Assembly (NCBI RefSeq): GCF_000424305.1
Contig: NZ_AUJQ01000009.1
Span: 62,001-126,000, forward strand
DNA: 64,000 bases
Reading direction: 5' to 3'
DNA from: Pseudobutyrivibrio ruminis AD2017
GTDB lineage: Bacteria; Bacillota; Clostridia; Lachnospirales; Lachnospiraceae
Positions 51,210 through 59,552 of this stretch are shown piece by piece. The translations under genes and the position numbers were made by a program. The notes under the pieces are model-generated. The model worked only from the letters and a program-made list of their open reading frames with translations, did no database searches and was not told the DNA's origin. Every line of letters starts with the position of its first letter. The first letter of the stretch is position 1.

Positions 51210-51713
51210 ATGGGAGAGAGACTTACAAAAGGTGATATAGAAAAGATTCAGGCAGAGATAGATGAGCGTAAGCTTGTGCTTCGTCCAAAGCTTCTAGAGG
51301 AAGTTAAGGAGACAAGGGCCCAGGGAGATTTGTCCGAGAACTTCGAGTACCATGAGGCAAAGCGTGCCAAGAACATGAACGATAGCCGTATTCGTTACTT
51401 AGAGAAGATGCTAAAGTTTGCTGAGGTAGTAGATGATAGCAGTGCCGATGACGAAGTAGGAATCAATAACACAGTTACAATTTACATCCCAGAAGACGAT
51501 TGTGAGGAAACTTATAAGCTTGTAACAAGCATTCGTGGTAACTCACTTAAAGGGCTAATTTCCATAGAATCACCACTTGGAGCCGCAATACGTGGTAAAC
51601 ATGTGGGCGATAGAGTCATGGTAAAAGTAAATGATAATTATTCCTACGAAGTAGAGATTAGGTTGATAGATAAATCAACAACAGACGAGGATGACCAGAT
51701 AAAAAGATATTAA
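51210..51713 (+). CDS. greA: Transcription elongation factor GreA
   Basis: 167 residues. Rescues backtracked RNA polymerase by stimulating transcript cleavage. N-terminal coiled coil with the acidic tip (GDLSENFEYHEAKRAKN) and the C-terminal FKBP-like domain with ESPLGAAIRGKHVGD. ATG 51210 is chosen as GGAGG (51197 region) is then correctly spaced; the earlier ATG 51195 would begin MEVTQ. Confidence 0.95.
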   Translation: MGERLTKGDIEKIQAEIDERKLVLRPKLLEEVKETRAQGDLSENFEYHEAKRAKNMNDSRIRYLEKMLKFAEVVDDSSADDEVGINNTVTIYIPEDDCEETYKLVTSIRGNSLKGLISIESPLGAAIRGKHVGDRVMVKVNDNYSYEVEIRLIDKSTTDEDDQIKRY

Positions 51714-51737
51714 TATTATACGGGATACAGATTTTTG

Positions 51738-51780
51738 AGAGTGCTAGCAGGGTTATTTTAGACTAGCACTCTATTATTTT
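51738..51780 (+). terminator. Rho-independent terminator after greA
   Basis: AGAGTGCTAG (51738-51747) pairs perfectly with CTAGCACTCT (51763-51772) around a 15-nt loop, followed by ATTATTTT. Confidence 0.85.
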
Positions 51781-51789
51781 GAGGTAATT

Positions 51790-53073
51790 ATGATTGTTGT
51801 AGTAGATAGCTTGGTAAATTATTTGATATACATATTTCTTATACACTTTTGCTGGAGGATTCACTTTAGAAAAAAGATATGGTGCATAGCGTCATCAGTG
51901 GCAATAAGTGTAGTATCAGGAATAATAGCGAATATATACGGGGATTCTCTTATATTTTATTTGCTATGTAGTGTAGTGGCAATGCTATTGTTATTTGAAT
52001 ATAAAATACCAAATCTCATACTGATAACCTTAGGACTGACATGGTTCATGGGGATGATGGATACTTATTCACTAAACATTCTTCGCATATTGACTGGAAA
52101 ATATGCTCGCACCGAAACTATAGAATGGTGGCAGCTTACAGCCTATCTAATCTCATTTGCTATAGAGTTTTGTATGTATTACTTTGTGCTAAAACGAAAT
52201 GGGGTTTACCTAAAGAGTCTAAAGAAGCGGTATTTAGTAGGTCTATTGCTTTTGACACTTATATTTGAGCTTGTTGTAACATACGTTTTTTCGGTGCTTT
52301 ATGGCAACATTAATGAACATGAATGGTACATCCATATTAGATTTGCATTGTGCCTGATAGGAGCCATATATTCAATATACATTACGCTACAGCTGGCTGT
52401 GAGTAATTACCAATACGAAAAACAAAACAATCAATTAGCAAAGGCATTAAAGATACAGCAAGATCAATATCAGTATCAGAAGGATACCAACAAGAATCTA
52501 AGAAAATTTCGTCATGACCTAATCAATCATATTGGAGCCATGCAGGAGTTGCTTGCCAAGGAACAATACAATAATGCCAAGGATTATATAGAAAAGACTT
52601 GGAAAGTAACAGAATCCCTGGCTACTAAGATTAATACAGGCGACGATTATGTGGATGCGATTTTAAACTATTATGCATATTGCTGTGAGAAGAAAGATAT
52701 AGATTTTTCATTGACAGGAAAGTTGATTAGGCCATTAGACATTGATGTGCTTGATTGTACTACCCTGCTTGGAAATTCACTGCAGAATGCTTTGGAGGCA
52801 GCTGAAAAACTGGGCGCAGGATTTGTAAAAGTAGAGTTAATAGACCACGCAGATGAGGTATTTATCTCAGTGTACAATTCATGCCAAGATATAGAGTTTT
52901 CTAGTGTCACTGATATCGAGACTACAAAGCCTGATAAAAAGAATCATGGATTTGGTCTTAAAAACATAGCGTCAATTGTTGATAAGTACAAGGGTGAATA
53001 CTATATAACTGTGGATAAAGCACCTGCTGGAAACGTCTTTAAGCTTGATATTTCCCTTCCACGAAGAGGTTAG
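51790..53073 (+). CDS. GHKL-type sensor histidine kinase (AgrC-like)
   Basis: 427 residues. The N-terminal half has about six membrane helices (from MIVVVDSLVNYLIYIFLIHF), as in peptide-sensing AgrC/ComD-type kinases. A coiled linker leads to the H-box with His242 in FRHDLINHIGAM, then the N box LLGNSLQNALEAA (Asn329) and GFGLKNIAS. GAGGTAATT precedes the ATG. The response regulator starts 3 bp downstream. The signal is unknown; no peptide-pheromone gene is seen nearby. Confidence 0.88.
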   Translation: MIVVVDSLVNYLIYIFLIHFCWRIHFRKKIWCIASSVAISVVSGIIANIYGDSLIFYLLCSVVAMLLLFEYKIPNLILITLGLTWFMGMMDTYSLNILRILTGKYARTETIEWWQLTAYLISFAIEFCMYYFVLKRNGVYLKSLKKRYLVGLLLLTLIFELVVTYVFSVLYGNINEHEWYIHIRFALCLIGAIYSIYITLQLAVSNYQYEKQNNQLAKALKIQQDQYQYQKDTNKNLRKFRHDLINHIGAMQELLAKEQYNNAKDYIEKTWKVTESLATKINTGDDYVDAILNYYAYCCEKKDIDFSLTGKLIRPLDIDVLDCTTLLGNSLQNALEAAEKLGAGFVKVELIDHADEVFISVYNSCQDIEFSSVTDIETTKPDKKNHGFGLKNIASIVDKYKGEYYITVDKAPAGNVFKLDISLPRRG

Positions 53074-53076
53074 AAA

Positions 53077-53781
53077 ATGATAATAGGAATTGTTGATGAT
53101 GAAGCCCTATGGGCTGAAAAGATAAAAGAGTATATTGAAGAATACCTGGCGCTTGTAGATGTGAAAGATTACAGGATTAATATGTATGCAGATGAAAAGT
53201 CCCTGCTACCTGAGGTAGATAATATTGACCTGCTATTTTTAGATGTTGAGCTTGCAGATGGTAAGAATGGCTTTGATATTGCAGAGCATATACAACAATT
53301 GGACTGCGATATGAAGATATGCTTTCTGACATCCCATATTGAATTTGCGCGACTTGGGTATAAGGTCAATGCATTTAGATATATAGATAAGCTACATCTA
53401 GAGGAGATTGATGAAGCGTTGGCATCATACATATTAACATATGCAAATGCAAGCTACATTGATTGTAAGAATGCACTAGGTGTAGAGTGCAAGATTAACC
53501 TTGGGGAAGTTATTTACATCGAAAAGGTAGATAGAAAAATCTGCTATCGTATGAAAGATGGTGCAGTCTATTACAATGAAGGAAACCTAAAGGACATTGC
53601 AGCAGAATATCAGGATATTGGGTTGATATTAATACAAAGGTCCTTCGTGATAAATATGAAATATGTAGATAGTTACGATAGCAGGCAGGTGACCCTCCTA
53701 GGTGGAATCAGCCTGAACATCAGCAGAGACAGATTGCAGGATTTCAAAAAGAGATACTTTGATTATCGTAGGAAGATGTAG
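53077..53781 (+). CDS. LytTR-family response regulator
   Basis: 234 residues. Receiver domain at 1-120 with the phosphoacceptor Asp56 in LLFLDVELADGKNG, and a C-terminal LytTR DNA-binding domain (about 130-230: VEKVDRKICYRMKDGAVYYNEG, FVINMKYVDSYDSRQVTLLGG). Such regulators bind direct repeats with about one or two DNA turns spacing; a perfect repeat of that kind begins 7 bp after this gene. Confidence 0.9.
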   Translation: MIIGIVDDEALWAEKIKEYIEEYLALVDVKDYRINMYADEKSLLPEVDNIDLLFLDVELADGKNGFDIAEHIQQLDCDMKICFLTSHIEFARLGYKVNAFRYIDKLHLEEIDEALASYILTYANASYIDCKNALGVECKINLGEVIYIEKVDRKICYRMKDGAVYYNEGNLKDIAAEYQDIGLILIQRSFVINMKYVDSYDSRQVTLLGGISLNISRDRLQDFKKRYFDYRRKM

Positions 53782-53787
53782 TGGCAA

Positions 53788-53825
53788 TTTGTGTAGTTTA
53801 GACATTTTTTGTGTAGTTTAGACAT
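53788..53825 (+). promoter_or_regulatory. Perfect 18-bp direct repeat, putative LytTR binding site
   Basis: TTTGTGTAGTTTAGACAT occurs at 53788-53805 and 53808-53825, a 20-bp period. A TATAAC -10 lies at 53855-53860, so the second copy ends about 30 bp upstream of it, the position of activator sites that replace a poor -35 (53832-53837, AACATA). Confidence 0.75.
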
Positions 53826-53867
53826 GAAATCAACATAAGCCTCTTGATTTGTGATATAACATCTAGG

Positions 53868-53880
53868 CGGCAAGAAGCCG
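53868..53880 (+). promoter_or_regulatory. Short leader hairpin and ribosome site before the lysozyme gene
   Basis: CGGC (53868-53871) pairs with GCCG (53877-53880) around AAGAA in the leader RNA, and CAAGGAGG then stands just upstream of the ATG at 53912. Confidence 0.4.
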
Positions 53881-53911
53881 TAATGTAATACAAGTCAAGG
53901 AGGACAAACAA

Positions 53912-55471
53912 ATGCCAATAAAATGGGAAAGAATGTTTCCGACCGAAGGTTGGAAACCAAACAAGCCACACAATGTAAAATCAGTGGCTACATCTAACAT
54001 AGCGGTACTTGAAAATGAAGAAGTAAATAATACAGAAAAGAAAAGCAGATTTGGTGAATCTGCTACATTGGAGCTTAGTGACAATTATTTCAGAGAAAAG
54101 AGTCCTAATAGTGCAGCAATGCTGATGGAGAGCAAGGCAGCAGCTAGAACGCTAAAAGTAGGTTCAAGAGGTGAGGATGTAAAAAGATTACAGGAAAACT
54201 TAAATACATTAGGTTATAACACAGGCAAGCCTGATGGAATCTTTGGTAATGGAACTAAAAATGCCGTAATTGCTTTTCAGCGCGCTAAGGGATTAACTGC
54301 AGATGGAATAGTAGGAAGTGGAACTCAAAATGCAATTACAAGGGCATTGAATGAAAAAACAGCAGCAGCCAATAGCAATATTTTAAAGGTAGGCAGCAAA
54401 GGCGCAAAGGTAACTCAATTGCAGAGAAATCTTAATTCGTTAGGTTATAATGCGGGAACACCTGATGGAGCTTTTGGCACAGGAACAAAAAATGCAGTGG
54501 TTTCATTCCAAAAGACATATGGATTGAGTGCTGATGGAGTTGCTGGAAAGGCTACGCAGGACGCAATAGCTACAACTATTAGCAGAAAAAGTAAAGGCAT
54601 TCTTTCAAAAGGCCAGGTAAGTAATGATGTAAGGAATCTTCAGAACGACTTAAAGACTCTTGGCTACTTAGCAAGTAATGCTGATGGAGCATTTGGTACT
54701 GGTACAGAAGCAGCAGTTAAAGCATTTCAGAAGAATCATAATTTAACCCAAGATGGTTTAGTTGGTGCTAGCACAAGGAGTCATATTAGTGCTGCAGTAG
54801 AGCGGAAGAAACAAAAACAAGCAACTTCAACAACTAATCCTTCACAACCAAAGAATTCTGAGCCTGAGAATCATAGCAAGGAGTCCGAGAGGCTTGAAAT
54901 GAGTGATAAAGGATTTTCATTATTAATGCAATATGAAGTTGGACAAAATGCTAATGGAGTAGACTATGATAAGAATGGAAATATTACAGCTATAGCTATA
55001 AAAGATATTGGGGATGGAAAATATACAGTAGGGTTTGGAAACACAGTAGACAAAAATGATTCCACACAGATTACTGAATATAGGGAAAAGTATGGGCTAG
55101 ATGTTACCAAAATTGGAACTAAAGTTGATATAGGAACATGTAAAAAAATATATAATGATCATGTAAATTATTATACGAGCAAGGTCGATGATTTGCTGAA
55201 AAGAACAAACTATCATGCGAAGCAAAATGAATATGAAGCTTTAGTTCTTGCGGTATATAATAGACCGGCATTAGCTAATAAGGGTAAAGCATTAGAAAAT
55301 CTCTTGAAAAACAACGTCAAAGATAAAAAAGAGTGGGAAAAACAAATAATGGATGATTATCATAATGGAGTATCCACTCAAAAATGGAATATTTACAATA
55401 AGGGATGGAGAAATAGAACATTGGATGAGATAGAACTATTTTTCGAAAGCGACTATAAGCGAAACCATTAA
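53912..55471 (+). CDS. Three PG-binding domains plus C-terminal lysozyme-like protein, no signal peptide
   Basis: 519 residues. Starts MPIKWERMFPTEGWKPNKPH with no signal peptide or membrane helix. Three peptidoglycan-binding domains lie at about 80-138, 157-215 and 229-290 (each with QxNLNxLGYN and a DGxFGxGT stretch). A Lys/Ser/Pro-rich linker leads to a GH24-like lysozyme domain from about 328: Glu342 in LLMQYEVGQ and Thr372 in KYTVGFGNTV as probable catalytic residues, and NEYEALVLAVYNRP as the usual helical part. It is preceded by the LytTR repeats and followed by a lipoprotein and a small protein. Since nothing shows export, it may act on lysis of its own cell or be delivered by an unknown route. 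Confidence 0.78.
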   Translation: MPIKWERMFPTEGWKPNKPHNVKSVATSNIAVLENEEVNNTEKKSRFGESATLELSDNYFREKSPNSAAMLMESKAAARTLKVGSRGEDVKRLQENLNTLGYNTGKPDGIFGNGTKNAVIAFQRAKGLTADGIVGSGTQNAITRALNEKTAAANSNILKVGSKGAKVTQLQRNLNSLGYNAGTPDGAFGTGTKNAVVSFQKTYGLSADGVAGKATQDAIATTISRKSKGILSKGQVSNDVRNLQNDLKTLGYLASNADGAFGTGTEAAVKAFQKNHNLTQDGLVGASTRSHISAAVERKKQKQATSTTNPSQPKNSEPENHSKESERLEMSDKGFSLLMQYEVGQNANGVDYDKNGNITAIAIKDIGDGKYTVGFGNTVDKNDSTQITEYREKYGLDVTKIGTKVDIGTCKKIYNDHVNYYTSKVDDLLKRTNYHAKQNEYEALVLAVYNRPALANKGKALENLLKNNVKDKKEWEKQIMDDYHNGVSTQKWNIYNKGWRNRTLDEIELFFESDYKRNH

Positions 55472-55489
55472 CAAGGAGAATAATCATTT

Positions 55490-56371
55490 ATGAGAAAGAT
55501 GTATATAGCTATAGGACTGATAACTTTAGCCATATTATTAATCGGATGTGCAAAAAAGGATATAAATAACATATTCCAGGTAAATGAAGTAGTAACTAAT
55601 AAAGAAAGTGAAATAGCTGGAGAGAAAGAATTAACTTTAATTGCGTTAAACGTTGAAAATTCTCCATTTAAAGCTAACAATCAATTATTTGAGTTTTTAA
55701 ATAATAAAAATTTTGAAATTGAAAAATATAAAAAAGATTGTGATGCTACCCAAGAATATTATGCGTATTCTCTAGAGGTTTATGATAAATGGGAAAATGA
55801 AATAAATGAACTAAGTAGTATTGCAAAACTGCCAAATGAATCTAATATTATATTTCAAGATTATATGGATGAGTGCAAAAAGTTGAATAGCTATATATAT
55901 AGTACAAATTGTATGTATGCTGGAAGTATGTATATACCAATTTCGTGTGACCAACTAAAAATGAAATGTGAATTGCTATACGGAGAGCTATTGTCAGTAT
56001 ATCCAGAAAGCATAAGTGAATACTCTGACGATGTAATAAATGATGTTAGATGGATTAATTATGATGATACCTTTTTTACATTTGAATACTCAAATGATTT
56101 TGAAGAACTATTAAATGACTATAAGATAGATGAAAAAAGCATTTTTGAACTGCGAAATATTATAATGAACGAATGCGAGCTGCTGAATAATTTAAATAAT
56201 GAGTTTGACTTTAGTAATTACGGAAAAAACTGTCTTCAAATGGATGATGAGTTGATGAAGCTTGAATATGAAAATAAGTTTGATGAATCAATAATAACGA
56301 GGAATGAGAAGAATCGTCTGAAAATTTTTATCAACGAATTAGTGAGTTTACAGTATCTAATAGATTGTTAA
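55490..56371 (+). CDS. AT-rich lipoprotein of unknown function
   Basis: 293 residues. Lipoprotein signal MRKMYIAIGLITLAILLIGC with the lipid-attachment Cys20 (LIGC lipobox). The mature part is acidic and Asn/Lys/Ile-rich with many Cys and Tyr, and helical in its second half. The region 55470-56640 is clearly richer in A+T than its surroundings. AACAAGGAG precedes the ATG. It lies 18 bp after the lysozyme gene and is a natural candidate for an immunity or partner protein of the lysozyme (inference). No family recognised. Confidence 0.6.
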   Translation: MRKMYIAIGLITLAILLIGCAKKDINNIFQVNEVVTNKESEIAGEKELTLIALNVENSPFKANNQLFEFLNNKNFEIEKYKKDCDATQEYYAYSLEVYDKWENEINELSSIAKLPNESNIIFQDYMDECKKLNSYIYSTNCMYAGSMYIPISCDQLKMKCELLYGELLSVYPESISEYSDDVINDVRWINYDDTFFTFEYSNDFEELLNDYKIDEKSIFELRNIIMNECELLNNLNNEFDFSNYGKNCLQMDDELMKLEYENKFDESIITRNEKNRLKIFINELVSLQYLIDC

Positions 56372-56395
56372 AAAATAAAAAAGGAATTATTTGAA

Positions 56396-56644
56396 ATGAA
56401 AGTAGCGACACTAAATTATAGTAAATTATTCAATTCAGTTGGAATACATCTACATCAAAGATATCCAAGTCTCCGCCATGAAATATTGCAAAAAGAAATA
56501 GAACATGCTATTGAAAGTTCTAATACAAAGCTTTCACTGGTGGATGGAATATTTAATGTAACACTACAAGGAGAAGACCTAACAGATGGCAAGCCAGGGC
56601 AAGTATATAAAGTGGCTGTAGAATTAGGTGAAGGGCTAGATTAA
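56396..56644 (+). CDS. Small hypothetical protein (82 aa)
   Basis: 82 residues, no signal or membrane helix. Sequence runs MKVATLNYSKLFNSVGIHLH, then a helical part (RHEILQKEIEHAIESS), and ends in TDGKPGQVYKVAVELGEGLD. GGAATTATTTGAA precedes the ATG. Last gene of the lysozyme unit, followed by a terminator. No family recognised. Confidence 0.55.
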   Translation: MKVATLNYSKLFNSVGIHLHQRYPSLRHEILQKEIEHAIESSNTKLSLVDGIFNVTLQGEDLTDGKPGQVYKVAVELGEGLD

Positions 56645-56669
56645 GGTAAATTATATTTAAGTCAAAAAA

Positions 56670-56704
56670 GGCGCATAGCAACTAGTTTGCTATACGTCTT
56701 TTTT
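56670..56704 (+). terminator. Rho-independent terminator of the lysozyme unit
   Basis: GGCGCATAGCAA pairs with TTGCTATACGTC with one mismatch and one G-T pair, followed by a T run to 56704. Confidence 0.78.
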
Positions 56705-56708
56705 CGCA

Positions 56709-56742
56709 CTTTAGACATTTTTTATAAATAATATGGTAAAAT
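56709..56742 (+). promoter_or_regulatory. Half-site and extended -10 of the next gene
   Basis: CTTTAGACAT at 56709-56718 shares TTTAGACAT with the LytTR repeats. TG (56734-56735), G, TAAAAT (56737-56742) is an extended -10, 41 bp before the ATG. Confidence 0.4.
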
Positions 56743-56782
56743 ATACTATGCATAATAATGTTTGAGAAAATGGGGAAGAATT

Positions 56783-58045
56783 ATGGTAAAAGAGAAACTT
56801 AGTCAAATCGGGGAGACAGTTCTTGAAAAAATTGATGGGCTTGATGTGAAGGATAAGCTTATCGAGCATAGCTTTAACCATTCGGATATAACAAGAGATG
56901 ATTTTATGCTGAAGGGAGCTCTTGCCAGTGAAGGATATGATTGGTGGTGGCACAGCTTCACCGGTCATAACAAACAGACGGGCGAGGAAAAGGCTTTCTT
57001 TATCGAGTTTTTCACAATCAACCCAGAGCTAGGTGGCGATGAGCCAGTGTTTGGCCAGCTGCCAGAGAATAAAGCATCGGGCGTAAAGCCATCCTACATG
57101 ATGGTGAAGGTAGGCTGCTGGGGCGAAGGCGCAAAACAGATGCATCGCTTCTTTGGCTGGAACAAGGTCAACATCAAGGAGGATGTACCATTTCTCATAA
57201 GTGCAGATGATTGCTTCTGCTCTGAGACTCGAACCCTTGGCAAGGTAGAGGTTACAGAGGAAGATGCCAAGAACCATCCAGAGTGGATGTGCCAGGCTGG
57301 TAAGATGGTTTGGGATCTTAACATCGAAAAGCAGATAGCTTTCAACGTGGGCTACGGCGCAGGCTGGGCGTCACGTGAAATAGAGGCATTTGAAATGTTC
57401 TGGCATGCAGAAGGCATGAAGACATTATTTGCAGGTTCAGTTATACTAGACGGTGTCGAATACGAAGTCAGCCCAGATAGCTGTTACGGCTATGCAGATA
57501 AAAATTGGGGTAAGGACTTCACATCTCCATGGGTGTGGCTTGCAAGCTCACATCTTAAGAGTAAGGTATCAGGAAAATGGCTGGAAAACAGCGCATTTGA
57601 TATCGGAGGAGGCCGTCCAAAGGTTAGAACTGGCCACAGCTTTGATGATGTAATCCTTGGAGCATTTTGGTATGAGGGTCAGCCTTACGAGTTCAACTTT
57701 TCAAGATTTTGGACTCTCACCAGTACAGATTTCAATTGCACCACAGAGGGTGAGCAGGTAGTATGGGAAATTACCCAGGAGACACCGCTTGCCAAATTAG
57801 AAGCTAAAATCACCTGTGATAAAAAGGATATGCTTCTTATAAACTACGAGGCACCGAACGGTGAAAAGCGCCACAATAATCTATGGAATGGCGGCAACGG
57901 CACAGGCGAGATTAAGCTATATAAGAAAATTCTCAAGACCAAGGACACTAAGGCCAATAAAAAAGCCGAGTGGAAATGGGAGCTTGTGGATGATATGGAA
58001 GCCTATAATATAGGTTGCGAGTTCGGCAAGTACGACGAGCAATAA
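56783..58045 (+). CDS. Tocopherol cyclase-like (lipocalin-like) protein
   Basis: 420 residues, cytoplasmic, similar to tocopherol cyclase/AttH-CrtC-type double lipocalin-like proteins: SEGYDWWWHSFTGH, FFIEFFTINP, the central YGYADKNWGKDFTSPWVWLASSHL and SFDDVILGAFWYEGQPYEF. The substrate is unknown; in anaerobic Clostridia tocopherol itself is unlikely. ATG 56783 is chosen because GGGGAAG precedes it and MVKEKLSQ starts a soluble frame. Confidence 0.7.
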   Translation: MVKEKLSQIGETVLEKIDGLDVKDKLIEHSFNHSDITRDDFMLKGALASEGYDWWWHSFTGHNKQTGEEKAFFIEFFTINPELGGDEPVFGQLPENKASGVKPSYMMVKVGCWGEGAKQMHRFFGWNKVNIKEDVPFLISADDCFCSETRTLGKVEVTEEDAKNHPEWMCQAGKMVWDLNIEKQIAFNVGYGAGWASREIEAFEMFWHAEGMKTLFAGSVILDGVEYEVSPDSCYGYADKNWGKDFTSPWVWLASSHLKSKVSGKWLENSAFDIGGGRPKVRTGHSFDDVILGAFWYEGQPYEFNFSRFWTLTSTDFNCTTEGEQVVWEITQETPLAKLEAKITCDKKDMLLINYEAPNGEKRHNNLWNGGNGTGEIKLYKKILKTKDTKANKKAEWKWELVDDMEAYNIGCEFGKYDEQ

Positions 58046-58072
58046 GTAATAATAGATTGGAGAATAGTTAAA

Positions 58073-59509
58073 ATGGCAGTTTTAGCAGGTTTACAGCCAG
58101 AAAGAGTATTTCATTATTTTGAGGAGATTTGTAGTATCCCTCACCCAAGTTATCACGAGGAAAAGATTAGTGCATATCTTGTAGAATTTGCAAAGGCACA
58201 CAATCTTGAATATTACACAGATGACCTTTACAACGTAATCATGATTAAGGAAGCTTCAGAGGGAATGGAGAATGTAGCTCCATTAATCCTTCAGGGCCAC
58301 ATGGATATGGTTGCTGAGCAGGAGCCAGATTGCAAGAAGGACATGCTTACAGAAGGTCTTGATCTTGAAGTAGTTGATGGATTCGTTACAGCTAAGGGTA
58401 CAACACTTGGCGGTGATGACGGAATCGCAGTAGCTATGGCACTTGCAATTTTAGAGGACGATACACTTAAGCACCCACGTCTTGAGGTAATCATTACAGT
58501 ATCTGAGGAAGTAGGTATGGAAGGTGCAGCAGGCATCGATGTATCAATGCTTAAGGGTCGCAAGATGCTTAACCTTGATTCTGAGGAAGAAGGACATTTC
58601 CTTAGCGGATGTGCCGGTGGATGCCGAATGGATATTGAGTACCCATTTAAGAAGGAATCAGTTAAGGGCGCACTTGTTTCAATCGAAGTTAAGGATTGTA
58701 CAGGTGGACACTCAGGCACAGAAATCATCAAGGGTAGAGCAAATGCTACACAGATGGTAAACAGAATCCTTGCAGCCGGTATCGATGTTGCTGATGTTTG
58801 CCTTGCAGATTATGTAGGTGGTACAAAGGACAATGCCATCCCACGTGCTACAACAGCAAAGGTAGTTACAAATGCAGATGCTATCAAGGCTATGGAGGCT
58901 GAGGCAGCAGCTATTAAGAATGAGTACGCAGTTACAGACCCAGAGATGAAAATCGAAATCAAGTCTGAAGGTAATGTAGTAGTTGATGGCGTAAATCCAG
59001 CAGATACAAGAAAGATTGTAGAGTTAATTCTTTCTTTACCAAACGGAGTTCAGGCTATGAGCCACGATATCGAGGGCTTAGTTGAGACTTCATTAAACTT
59101 AGGTATCCTTAACTTACTTGAGGACGAGCTTAAGTTCTCATTCTCACTTAGAAGCTCAGTAGATAGCGCAAAGGCCGCTCTTATGCGCAAGGTAAGAATG
59201 ATAGCTGAAGGCTTCGGCTGCAAAATATCTACTCATGGTGAGTACCCAGCATGGGAGTTCAAGCGTGAATCTACATTCAGAGATGAGCTTGTAGCTTTAT
59301 ATAAAGAGATGACAGGCGAGGATGCCATCGTTGAGACTATGCACGCAGGTGTTGAGTGCGGACTTTTAGCATCTAAGCTTCCAGGACTTGATGCAGTATC
59401 AATCGGTCCAGAGCTTTACGATATTCATACTCCAAAGGAGCGCCTTGGAATTGCTTCTACAGAGAGAATATACAATTACGTTCGTCGCGTAATCGAAATG
59501 CAGAAATAA
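58073..59509 (+). CDS. pepD: Aminoacyl-histidine dipeptidase
   Basis: 478 residues, M20-type zinc metallopeptidase that cleaves Xaa-His dipeptides. Motifs: LQGHMDMVAE (metal His and Asp), GTTLGGDDGIAVAMALAI (bridging Asp), SEEVGMEGAAG (catalytic Glu), DCTGGHSG, and PELYDIHTPKERL. GGAGAATAGTTAAA precedes the ATG. Cytoplasmic. Confidence 0.95.
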   Translation: MAVLAGLQPERVFHYFEEICSIPHPSYHEEKISAYLVEFAKAHNLEYYTDDLYNVIMIKEASEGMENVAPLILQGHMDMVAEQEPDCKKDMLTEGLDLEVVDGFVTAKGTTLGGDDGIAVAMALAILEDDTLKHPRLEVIITVSEEVGMEGAAGIDVSMLKGRKMLNLDSEEEGHFLSGCAGGCRMDIEYPFKKESVKGALVSIEVKDCTGGHSGTEIIKGRANATQMVNRILAAGIDVADVCLADYVGGTKDNAIPRATTAKVVTNADAIKAMEAEAAAIKNEYAVTDPEMKIEIKSEGNVVVDGVNPADTRKIVELILSLPNGVQAMSHDIEGLVETSLNLGILNLLEDELKFSFSLRSSVDSAKAALMRKVRMIAEGFGCKISTHGEYPAWEFKRESTFRDELVALYKEMTGEDAIVETMHAGVECGLLASKLPGLDAVSIGPELYDIHTPKERLGIASTERIYNYVRRVIEMQK

Positions 59510-59552
59510 TAAGCAATTAAACAAATAAGGGGTAACAGGAAGGAGAAGGACT

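Noticed and set aside
51714-53912. Peptide-pheromone gene for the AgrC-like kinase
   Set aside because: The gaps before the kinase and after the regulator hold no plausible short coding frame with a leader-peptide pattern.
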